Shown: positions 10,722 through 21,416 of the stretch, in pieces
Layout: every line of letters begins with the position of its first letter
Numbering within the stretch: position 1 is the stretch's first letter
From: Dichomitus squalens LYAD-421 SS1
Taxonomy: Eukaryota; Basidiomycota; Agaricomycetes; Polyporales; Polyporaceae
Assembly (NCBI RefSeq): GCF_000275845.1
Contig: NW_006766885.1
Span: 1,626,224-1,690,223, forward strand
Reading direction: 5' to 3'
DNA length: 64,000 nt
Position numbers and translations under genes: made by a program
The notes under the pieces: generated by a model
Told to the model about the DNA's origin: nothing
What the model saw: only the letters and a program-made list of their open reading frames with translations
Databases searched by the model: none

Positions 10722-13262
10722 CTACTCTTCTCCGCCGCTACCCCCCCCCCTTCTCCCTGGGGCCTGCGCATACCCGTATTCCGGACCGGGATAATAGTCT
10801 TGGAGGTGATGGACGAGAACTGACCCGTCCCCTACGCCGGCGATGAGCCGCCGTCCGTCCGTCGTGAACTTGACTCGCTCCACTGATGAATCATGTTCGA
10901 AGACGTCTAGACAGTCACCGTCGCTGGTCCTCCACAGCCGCACGGTGCGGTCGAAAGACCCCGACGCAACGTATCTCCCATCGGGCGAGAAGCATGCGCT
11001 TTTGATCATGCCAGTGTGTGTCCGAGGAGAGTCAGCCTGGGAGGAGGGTCGTCTCCGGTCGCCGTAGACAAATCCCAGAGCTGTATCACATCACCCGCCT
11101 CGAAGGCGAACGTGACCATGAGCAGGTCCGCAAAAGGGGAGAATTTCGCAATAGGGGGATTGAGCCACCGGCCAGTGGAGTCTGGGCGCGAGGTCGGCCG
11201 GACCGCGAGAGTCCGCTCCTTGATAAATACATACCAAACAGCCACGACGACATACAAGTCCCATGGTACCACCCCGACCGTCAGGAGCGCCGGCCCATTG
11301 AGTCGAACCGGACGGACATCACGTCAACGCGGGATTCTGGCAGAACTCCGTGTAGAGTTCCCCATCTTGTATTCCACACCCAACATCCCTTGTAGAGGGT
11401 GCCGAAACGTGGTGTTGCGACAAGCCACTCGCCGCCTAGATAGGGAGTGGGAGAGAACACAATCTGTCGGACGTCAACACTGCAATCTAGGGAAAAGTCG
11501 AAGGGTATCCCTTCGAGAAGCCGATGACCGGTGCTCGCGCCCACTGTATCCAAGTCGGAACCAGAATATCCTGTCACCAGGAAGTCGCCGGGAAGAGACT
11601 AGGCGCATTGTGTCGGGTCAACCCCATGGCTAGCCACCAGCTGATGGCGTCCGTTGCCCACGTCCCACACTCTGCTGCCATCACCACCGGAGGACAACAA
11701 GCGTGGACGCAAAGGAGAGAACTCGAGAAGCGTGATATTGGTTTTATGGGCCAGCCATTGATGAACAACGTGGCCGGCAGTAGCGTCCCAAAGGATGATG
11801 GTGCCGTCTTCGGAGCCACTTGCGAACCACTTTCCATCCCGAGAGATGGACAGGGTACAAACGGGAAGGTCGTGACCGACTTTGTCCACTGTTGAAATTC
11901 AGTATCATAGATGAGTCGTAGTAACTGTATATGATGTGCAACTTACCCTGTGTCAGACAATGCACCACGAAGGTACAGCGAGACGTCCGCATCAGCTTTG
12001 GAAAGTGTTCCCGCAAGACTGTCTCCCACAGTGTCCGTCTATGCAATTTGAGGGGCTCCTGATCTTCGAGTTGGAACGTCAGGCTTCGAACAGAGAGGGG
12101 AAGGTTCAGAAGGATTTGCTCTAGTCGTCCGCACAGCTCGGCAGATCGGTCGCTCTTCAGCAACTGACAGAACCAACCGATATACTTTTCAAGGTGGAAT
12201 ACGATGTTGACGGCTTGCAGGGAGCTGAAAAGCTTCAGGTTGTCACTTCGGAAGAACTGGACGGCGGAGGAGAGGCCTGAGAGCGCGTGGTCGCTGATAT
12301 CTTTGTTCGCCAAAGGTGCCTTCCTGATGCGTATGTGCACTGTGAGAGAAGACAAACTACCAAGCGGCGGCACCCGGCATAGACATGTGTCTTGAGCTGT
12401 GAGGAGGCTGGTCAGAATATGCACCCACATATCGTTGCTGTAGATAGGCTTGTGATGGCCGGTAAGAATCACTCACCAGTGATTTCATCGCCTTGAACAC
12501 CGTTTTCTTGGAGGGGTATCCACCATCCTGCTCTGATCTCCAGTTCGCGTAGTGTAGTTCGAGTCCACTGTAGAAGCGCTTTCGCAACGATCTCGTCCAC
12601 GCCCTCAACGAACTGTGATATGCATAGATTAGGGAGAATGATCATTGTCATGAGCTATATAAGATATCTATGCGTACCACAAGTCCAGTCAATTGCAAGG
12701 TCCTCGAAGAGTCCTTCCTCGCTTGATCTGGAGCTGGATCTGGATCCTTTGCCCGAACTGAGACTCCGCTACAGCTGAGTTGTCGGAGACCAGGGAACGA
12801 TAGTAGAAGCCGGGAAAAGGCTGCACAACCCGTGAAATACACGTTATCTATAGACAACGTGCATACACTTGCGCTGAGATACCGGCAGTTGAGCAATGTG
12901 GAGGTGTGGAATGCAACCCATCGCCGTTGACCGTAGGCATTCCCGTCAGCGAATTTCCACCGCGTCAGGTTCGGAAGGGTGAGCAGATTGGTAGGGACGA
13001 CTTCAAGTAGAGGTCGAGTGCCGCCTAGCAGTGATATTGTCACTCATCGAACCAGGGAGGGGATATCAGGATTTGCGTTGAGAAGATTGAGGACGGAGTT
13101 GAGCTGCCCTTGGCCTACAATGCGGATTTTGCTTAAAATATGGTAGCGACTACGAGGTGCGAGATCGCGACATGTAAGGGAGAAGTTGTGGAGGGTGGAG
13201 ACGTCGTCCCAGAGGTTGTCAATGACACGCTCGACAACCTCAGTCGGGATCACAGGGCCCAT
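10722..13262 (-). pseudogene. F-box/LRR-like plus WD40 fusion gene, inactivated
   Basis: Exons 12678-13262, 12477-12612, 11947-12339 and 11888 downward join with good GT-AG signals. The N terminus (VIPTEVVERVIDNLWDDVST, then LHNFSLTCRDLAPRSRYH) is the F-box-like domain common in polypores, followed by a leucine-rich region. The WD40 part has RDGKWFASGSEDGTIILWDA and SPDGRYVASGSFDRTVRLW. Four lesions break it: in-frame TGA at 13044-13046, in-frame TAG at 11599-11601 where relatives have Trp before SP-GDF, a frame change near 11280-11300 after RFDSMGRR, and a 2-bp slip in the CA run at 11010-11023 inside GHTGMIK. Splice sites remain intact, so decay looks recent. Intact relatives would be F-box substrate receptors of SCF ubiquitin ligases. 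An in-frame ATG at 13340 is a possible alternative start. Confidence 0.75.
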
Positions 13263-13952
13263 GGTAGGTAGCTCAGCAATGGTGAAGCAGGAGGTGGTTG
13301 CAGCGGCTTCGGGCCAAATGAAGTGCCGGGGAGGATACAAGCTTTCAGCTTAGAGTTCAAGGAGGCATAGCATCCAACCACATTTGAGGATCCCGTGTGA
13401 CCCGAGGCTATGCGCGAGTATGGATGCCATGAGATGAGCTGTGCATCGATGTCCGACTGTACGGAATAGCCTCGAAGTTATCAGACGCAGCATTGCTGGC
13501 GTTACACATAAGCCCACATAGAACGACATCGACACTCAAAGCTTGAATCTCCAACATAGTTGAGGGAGCCAATGCTACGTAGATATTTGACTTAGGGCAG
13601 GACTCACACAAAAACCAGCCGAGGACTTACAGTGTGACTAAGTGAGACAGGCGTCCAAAGGTTTTGGTGAGGAGGACGATGTTGCAGATATGGGTACATG
13701 TCTCAGTGAAGAACGAGTTCAGGTCTTCATAGCTTGGAGTCGGCTATGGCCGGGAGTATACTACCGGGCGCTCCGGTGTACGATCCCGCCGCCGCTTCCG
13801 TCAACGACGAGGAACAAGAGTGACTCTGACCAGGACGCTGACTTCACCGCCTCGACTCGCTGCGCTCAACAAACCAACGTCGCGGAGGGGTTCAGTCCAC
13901 ATATTAGTCCCCTGTGATACTGAGCTTGCCCTCTGTTGCATACCATCGCTAT
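13263..13952. other. Intergenic, no gene seen
   Basis: Contains the upstream region of the pseudogene and the promoter of the R3H-associated gene. Only short frames without domains. Confidence 0.5.
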
Positions 13953-15463
13953 ATGTCTCCTGCCGATATGGACTCTGCTCCTCAAGCCACACCTGCTAGT
14001 CCTGCCCCCGCCCCTGAGAGGGACAGCGGTCCAATACCCATGTCTTTCCCAGCTATATTGCGCAACCCTGGTATCTCGGATCGCTTTGCGCACTTGCGCG
14101 TGCCTCCCCGTGCCGCCCCGTCCCCTTCAGTCTCAGGGAAGCGGAACAGACGGGACGATAAGGAGGGCAAGCGGTGGGTCCGGCGCAAGGAAAATGGTAC
14201 GTCTCCCCAGCTGTTCGTCGTCTGCGCTCATGAGGTAGAGCCGAGCATGCACTCGCCCGTCGCCCGTTCCCAGCGCGGTTTGTGGGCAACGTTCACATCG
14301 TCGCGCCGGCCAAGAAGGACTTCAGTGTCCCCATCCCCAGCAGTCAGCCTACCTTTCCTGAACCGCTACCTAACTTCTTGTCGCGCAACAACCCTATCCC
14401 TGCAGCCGTACCGACCGTGCGCGAGCCCGCTTCTGCCAATGCTGGACGCTTCTCGTTGAGCCTCAAGGGCACGCGGCGCCAACTTCGCAACTCGGGGCCG
14501 CGCATCGAGCTGCTCGTGAAGGAGCTCGAGGACGTGATCCTCGACTGGCTCTCAACAGGAGGCATCGTTCTCTCCCCTGATGCATCCGCGCCCCTTGACT
14601 TGCCGGGGAAACCCATAGGCTCAACCGACGCAGTCTGGGAGGTATCCAGGACGCCCCTACAGCTCGTCTGGAACGTTGAGGACAACGCTTTCACTCGCTA
14701 TGTCGTGCACTGCTGTGCGCGCTATCACGAGGTGGTCAGCTTTAGTACGTCGCTCCACATGTGCTCGTCTCGGTGCCCCCTCTTACCTTATTGTCCAGGC
14801 AAAGACACCTCCGGCCAACGCCTCACCTATCTCCTCCGCCCGAACGTCACCCGGCCTACACGCTACGCAGCGCCTACACTCGACACCCCGCCCGTGACGG
14901 ACCTCTCCGAGCTCTCCGCGACCGACTTGGACACCGAGTCTGAGATCGTCTCCGACCGCGGCGACCTCTCCGATGCCGAAGGCCCCTCAGCCCCTGCACC
15001 CTCCCACGCTCTCTCAGCGATCGTGGAAGGCTCAGACGCCTCCGCCCCGGCGTCGCCTAGGCTCGTCCCCGTGCCGTCCGCGTACGCCGTGCGTGCCGCC
15101 CCTATCTCGATGAGCGCACTCGACTCGGACGGATGGTCTGTCGTCGGGGAGTCGGACGCGGAGGCCGAGGGGGACATGTCCGCGCCTGAGCCGGAGGGCG
15201 ACCTCGTCGGAAGCGTCGCGTCGCTGTCCGTGAGCGACGCCGAAGGCGGAATCGACTTGGAGCGGACGCCGCTCGCGGACAGGCGAAGGCAGGGCCCGGA
15301 TGTGCTCAGGTCGAGGCTGCTGGAGAGGCAGCGGAGGTCTGCGAGCTCGCCGTCGAGGTCCCCCGCGAGAAGGGCGCCGCCGAGGGCGAAGCAGCGAATG
15401 AATCCTGCTGTCCGACTACAACTTACAGGCAGACGGTCGTTTTATGATTACCTATTCGCTTGA
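13953..15463 (+). CDS. R3H-associated N-terminal domain protein
   Basis: Exons 13953-14196, 14274-14744 and 14799-15463 encode 459 residues. The central part (KGTRRQLRNSGPRIELLVKE then LEDVILDWLSTGG) matches my memory of the R3H-associated N-terminal domain. The following DNAFTRYVVHCCARYHEVVS and FSKDTSGQRLTYLLRP look like an R3H-type fold, which binds single-stranded nucleic acid. The C-terminal third is acidic and Ser/Pro-rich, then ends with an Arg-rich tail (RSASSPSRSPARRAPPRAK). A second ATG at 13968 is possible. Function is unproven; an RNA-binding role is inferred from the family. It converges on the chitin synthase gene with 244 bp between stops. Confidence 0.7.
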
Positions 15464-15707
15464 GCGTCGGATTCTTGGTTTGTCTCGTAATCTGCCCCTT
15501 CCGGTTCAGATGTTATTCTAGTCTCCATCGCATCCCGAGAATCCGGAGAGTTGGATGTGTATACGCATAGTTATAGGTATATGTACAAGAGACTGATTGG
15601 TGGTGTACGATATACAAGTCCGTGAGATGATCTTAAGAGAGGCATATGAGAAATAAGTCAATACATGTATATCTATACATAGAAGACTCCTTGTTGCTCC
15701 AAGGGTT

Positions 15708-18700
15708 TCATCCCGTGAAGACACGGGCGGTGAGGTACATCAATGAGCCCGTGAATCGCTACAACAGTCAGCATAAATGTCAACAAGCATGGAGAGGTAC
15801 AAGAGCGAAGCTGGCTTACGACGATACTCGTGATGGCAACGAAGGCCAAGATGAAGGTCATATACGCCTTCGTCCGGCTGAAGGTATTGTTGACCGAGAA
15901 TGTGTCGACGGCGTCCCCGCCACCAAGAATCGCGACGAGAAGCAAGCCCTTTCACCGAGCGTCAATAGAATCGCACGAGAAGCAATCGGGTCGGACGACA
16001 CACATTCGACAGAACCCAAAACAAGAGAACGTTCGTCCGCACGTTAGCGTAGTAGTCCCTAGCGAGCTGCTCCTTCTCCGCGTCGTTCAGCCCGGCGGGC
16101 TTGAGGATGGGCTTGCGATTGCGCAGGTTGTCGAGCGCTTCCTCATAGATCATATTTACATCGGTAGCGTCCGTGGGAACCTCGAGATCGACTTGGGAGT
16201 TGCTGTTCTGGATGACGGCGCCGAGATCGGTACTGATCTCTGAGTCTTGCTTCGTGCCCCACGAGATCTGGTAGAGTCTACCGTCAGCGAATGTTTCGGG
16301 TGCTACGAGTAGCGCTTGTCTTACGTCGTCTAGGTTAGAGAATGCATATCTAGAAAAGCGAGATTACACCAGGTCTGAGTAGAAAAAACAACGGGAGGAA
16401 CGCACATCTGGAGAATGTTGACATAGGTCGGAGAAAGGAGCATATACGGAAGGAAGCTCGTAAACATGTGCCACGGGTCGATAGCCAGGATGCTCGACAG
16501 GGCATACACTACGACGTGAATGAGTTCCTGAAGGCCTTATCTTGGTAGCAAATACGTACTGCCGTAAGTGACGATAATGCTGAACAGCATGAGGCTGTAT
16601 GACGAGCCTCCCTGGTTGGCAGCCTGAACGGCACACATGACGGCGGCGAAGATGACGTAGATCATGAGAACGGCAAAGGCCAGGGTGCAGATCTTATACT
16701 TCCATCGTGAGCTACATCGGCAAGACTTCTCAGCTATATAGGGATTTGGATGAGCTCAAGGGACACGCACGCTTTTGGTTTATTGCCCATCGAGAACAAG
16801 AAGACCGAAATGACCAGGGAGGCCATTAAAAACTGGCTCACCGCGTTGAAGTATTTGATGCCAGGCATGCCAAAGGCATCGCTCTCCAAAGACGACGTCA
16901 AGATGACCTGTAGGGGGTATGGGTAACCCGCACGACACGCATGCGCGGGGGCGGACTCACGAAGAACAGGTAAAAGTTCCCCTATCACAGATGACAATGC
17001 CACTGACTTGAGCACGACCGACTACAGACCTTGATGAGAACGGGAGCACGCACCACAGCGAACCACGCCGCGATCAGGTTGACCACGTTATAAATCGTCT
17101 CGAAGACCAACAAGACCTTGCGCACGACGCTATGCCCCGATTGCAAGATTTGGCCAAGATGCGCGATGGCGTATGTGGCAGCGAAGAAGGAGCCGTTGAG
17201 CCAGCGACGGCGCTGGCTGATGAACTCCGGAAGCGCTTCTGGGACATCCGTCTCGGCTATCGCGCTCTTGACGTACTTCAATACCCTGTTCAAGAAGTTA
17301 TGTTAGAAGTGGATCAGCGCAATCACGAATAGAGAATGCATACCAATTAGAGTTCCGCTTCGCCACGAGTTCAAAGCACAGGATACGCTGCGAGGACTGT
17401 GTGAGTGAATGCAAGCGTTCATCCGCAGATAGAACCTCACATCTTCGGCAAGATCTGGGTAGCATCGAGCGCTCAGTATCCATCGGGAGAGGGTCAAGCA
17501 CGGGGCTTACACATATTGGAGGTGAAGATATCTGTGTCGCGACCATGCAGGACCTCGCCCTTGAAGTACGACGCAAGCGGGCCAAGGCCGTACTTGTCAT
17601 TCTGCAAAGCGATGTACCTGTATGCGGAGAACGCTCCGGGCTGCCAGTCAAGTCAGGAGACACACATGATTGTTGGGGTTGAATATGCCACCCACCAGAA
17701 CGCTGATATATCCAAACAATGATTCGGTGGGCTTGTCGAGGATGTTCGTGATCTTGTACTCGAAGTTCTGCGCCGCGACTGAAAAATATATTTCAGTAAA
17801 CCCATTGAGACTTGTCATACACAAGTATGCTCACCAAGAGGGTTGAGTAGCCCAAGCCAATGCTTGCCCTTGTACACCGCAATCTCCCCACACGCCCCCG
17901 CAACATTCGAGTTCACGTCGAACGCCTTCCACAAATGATATATGCTCTTGTTCCCCGGACGCGTGCCCACATCGAGCAGTACACATACGTTGGGCTGGAG
18001 CATCGGTCCGAACGCGTTGAAGAACCAGCGGTGCGAGTTGATCTTCTTTTGGTTCTTCTCCTTCATGCAGAAGATGATCTGCGTCGGCACGATGCCTTTA
18101 TCAGGGTACTTGAACTTGAGGTTCTCGTCGAGCCCGAATGTCGTCGTGTACTCGAACAGGTGTGCCGTGACCGGCTTGTTGTTGACCATGTTCTTCATGT
18201 GGTCCCCGGGCTGGTATACGCCCAGCAGCGTCAGGCAGTCTAACACGCGCGGGTGCACTTTCTTGCGTCCGTCAGCGACGATGCACACGACCACCTAGTA
18301 CTGAAGGTGAGTGCAAGTACAGGTGACGTTCAGAGGTTCGTCACCTTCTTCCAGGCATCCTCGCCCCACGTCCGCGAGTTCTTCCGCGAACACAAATGCG
18401 CAATGTTTCGCATGACGCCAATCATCGTCCGGCAGAACAGCACCTCGTCCTCCTGCAGTCAAACGAACCGGTCAGCTCCCACACCACGTCAAACCGCACT
18501 GTGGATGCACGTACGTTAAACATAGTAATAACAATAAACAGCTCTGTCGTCCTCCTCATCTCATTCTGCCTCAAGAAGAACCCCTTCTTCTCGAACTCGT
18601 CCGGGTCGCACGTCACCGCGGTGTACCGCGTCTTAAGCGTCTCCGCGTCGCCCTTGCGCGGCAATACCAGCTTCGGGGGCACGGACAAGTCCAGTACAAG

Positions 18701-19870
18701 GTTCCCGTTCGTGAGCTGCACCCGCTTCTTCGTCTTGTGCCGCCGCAGGACACGCCCAGTGGGCGCAGGGCCAAAGTGCCGCGTGGGAAGTGGGGTCTCT
18801 GGCTCCGTCGTCGTCGAGGCCGAGTGCGCGAGCGACGCTTTCTCAGGGTCGGCAGGCTCAGACATCGCACGCAGGAACGTGCGCGAGTGGCCAAACGCAG
18901 ATAGGGAGGATTCCTGGGAGTTGGTGGACACGTTGGAGAATGGCCGACGCTGAGGGGACTCGGTTGTCGACGCCTGAGAGAACGGCCGGGCGCGGAGAGG
19001 AGACTCGTTTTCGTTGGTGGTTACTTGCGATGCCGCCCTGCGCTGCGGAGATGGGGAGAAGCCCGTGTACTGAACGCTGCCGTTGCTCGTAATGTGATAG
19101 TCATCGTCGTCTACGGCAGGGGTGGGGGAGCGCGAGCGTGGTGGTCGGTAGGTCGCCCGAGAGAACGCGCCAGAGGCATAAGCTTCGGTGTCATGCTGGA
19201 AATGGTCAATCGACGCATCCGCAGGATACATGACCGTCGCGTGCTGCTCTGGAGGCGGCGCGTAACTATAGCCAGTGACATCGGAGGCAACAGCACTGTA
19301 GGCGGAAATCGGACGAGAAGGCCAGGAGCCACGGTCGCCGGCCAAGTAGTACTGCTCGGAGAGGCTAGATTGGGAAGTATTTTGTTGCATGAGGGCAGGA
19401 GCTTGATAGAGGGGCGCAGAAGGAACAGGATGATGATATACAGGAGGGTGAGAGTCGGAGAAGGGGTCATCGTCTGGTGCTGTATGCAGACTATCCCAGG
19501 TGAGGGGTTCGCCAGAATCGATGGTGGGCAGCTGGGGAAAGGTAGGTCTATGATTATAGGAAGCATAACCGTCGTGCCTGTCTCCGTAGAGCGTCTCTCC
19601 AGAGCTCTGCCTTGAAAGTGACATTCTCTCGCTCGTCACAGATCCCTCCTCGGATGCTTCGGGGACGGACGGGAGAGACGGGTACCGTACCGGGGACGTG
19701 CGAGGAGGTCGTTGCTGTATGGTGGTAGTCGTACTCTCTGGCCTGTCATATTCGTCGTTGCCGGCCATAGCGAGTCGCATAATTGCCGAGGGCCGCGAGG
19801 GAGAAACGTCACGGGTGTCATGAGTATCGTTGAGCGGAGCGTAGGTGATTTGTCTGCGTCGAGAAGCCAT
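15708..19870 (-). CDS. Chitin synthase, division 1
   Basis: Sixteen exons: 18515-19870, 18345-18452, 17835-18294, 17696-17778, 17511-17640, 17441-17454, 17344-17387, 17054-17285, 16961-16981, 16771-16907, 16560-16711, 16406-16508, 16325-16349, 16004-16267, 15820-15948, 15708-15758; together 1,102 residues in one frame. A long Ser/Pro-rich N terminus (about 380 residues) precedes the chitin synthase domain: TMFNEDEVLF at about 450, [52 protein letters not shown] and the catalytic [12 protein letters not shown] near 756. Then come multiple membrane helices and a C terminus [16 protein letters not shown]. The enzyme polymerises UDP-GlcNAc into chitin and extrudes it through the plasma membrane. 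Exons of 14, 21 and 25 nt are easily missed by automatic annotation. Class within division 1 (I-III) cannot be fixed by eye. Confidence 0.93.
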
Positions 19871-20489
19871 ATTATCGCGTACGTGTGGTCGTTTTCACCA
19901 TAACCCAGGCGTAGATTAAAGGGCAGCACGGAAGGGAGGAAGCACTGGGGAGGGGGGAGGAGAAGATGGCCGCAGGGAGCAAAGACGAACCGCGTGCGCA
20001 GCAGACGCGACTGTGTACCGCATCACGTGGCCGTGGTGCCGCCCTCAACGAGTAAGGGCGCTTGTTCTCAGTCCACTGCAACCCCATCTTGACTCACGAC
20101 TATTGAGGACAGGACTCCAAAGCCCTGGAACGAAGTATACTTGTGAATTCATATGAATGCAAGCTCTCCAGGTGAGCTTCAAACACACACCAAATTACTC
20201 TACTAGCTCCCAGTGGCAACTTACCAATGCAGTAAGCCATGGCATATTACACCTCCAGCAATTTCAAGTAGTACACACTGACTATAAGGGTGCCTTATAT
20301 AATAGATGCACATGACTGCTAAGGAGGTCTCACAAACATCAAGATGGCGACTGCATACTACACTTCGGTTATCCAAGTGGAACTATTTCGATTAAACGTC
20401 TGATGAAGACTCCCCCCTTCTCCCCTTCACACGCATACGACGCATCAGTCTGTCTTGAGAGACAGCGAGATGTGTAATCCTACCTTTCT
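19871..20489. other. Intergenic, promoter of chitin synthase
   Basis: Upstream region of the chitin synthase gene, with purine-rich runs at 19930-19980. No gene seen. Confidence 0.5.
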
Positions 20490-20830
20490 GCTTGTGTAAA
20501 TGGACAAACATGACCCATCGCTTGTCCTCTACGATCGTACCGTCCTGTCAAGCTGACGCGACGTACTCTCCGCAAGGAAAGAAGCAAAACAGCATAGACC
20601 CCATCATCGTGTCCTTCCAAGGACAATGCCGTCACGCTGCTGGAAGTGTTCCAGACCTTCATCGTAGCGCGCCCCCCCCCCCATCCATACAACAACCTTC
20701 CGTCCGCCAAGAGGGCGAAAGACAACACCTCGGGTGTGTACGCAGTATGTACGACAAGGCGAGAAGCAGGTCTCCTGTCTCTTTGCAGACACTTCATCTG
20801 GATCGTGCGGTAGTGAGAATCTAACAGGGT
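20490..20830 (-). pseudogene. WD40-repeat relic
   Basis: On the minus strand a repeat-like stretch reads SFALLADGRLLYGWGGG, ATMKVWNTSSSVTALSLEG and HDDGVYAV. Then the frame slips: the continuation resembling a WD repeat (CGEYVASA, then QDGTIV) lies in another frame and carries an in-frame TGA. No start codon, signal or complete beta-propeller is present. It is probably a fragment of a WD40 (possibly NACHT-WD40) gene, a family that expands and decays readily in basidiomycetes. Confidence 0.5.
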
Positions 20831-21416
20831 GATGGAGCTTAGGATCAACTCTCAGGCCAGCATCGTTCAATCCAGGATCCCTCAGAGTACCAAATTCTGG
20901 CCCACAGTATCTGAGATGACCAGATATCAATCACAAAGTGCCATGATATGCAGCTTTCTAATCATCTGGACAAGATCAACATTGACAATCAGCAGGCAGA
21001 GACTACGAGGACGGAGCTGGCGGCAGGTGAGAGAAAGGCCATATAGGGTTGAGATATCGTCGCCGCCGTTGCCAAGACCTCACCAAGGGAAATCCAGAGA
21101 GGTAAGTAGCTATAAACATGGCGGCTGCGCGAAGGGAGTCGTCCGGCACGACAGGGACGAATGCCAGCTGCGCGCGAATATACCCAGATGCACTGAACCA
21201 TTTCGCCAGCGGTTTCGAAAATGTGCTCCACCTGTCCTACACTAATGAGGAGCTCGAACCGCCAGCTCTAAACCGTCTGCGAAACGACTATATTGGGTCT
21301 GCATCAACTACGTCAGTGCATGTGCATGGACACTTCTGCGGCATCGACGTCCTTGAAGTGGGTTTAGATTTGTAGTATATACAGAGAATCGCCACACATC
21401 GCACGACATATTGGCG
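20831..21416. other. Intergenic, no gene seen
   Basis: Short frames only; the downstream end holds the 3' UTR of the TPP1-like gene. Confidence 0.5.

Noticed and set aside
12357..12476. Frame continuing past the exon at 12477
   Set aside because: Good GT-AG signals (GTGAGT donor, CTCACAG acceptor) show this is an intron of the F-box/WD40 pseudogene.
19025..19615. 196-codon plus-strand frame opposite the chitin synthase N terminus
   Set aside because: Antisense to a Ser/Pro-rich exon; Arg/Val/Gly-biased with no domain.
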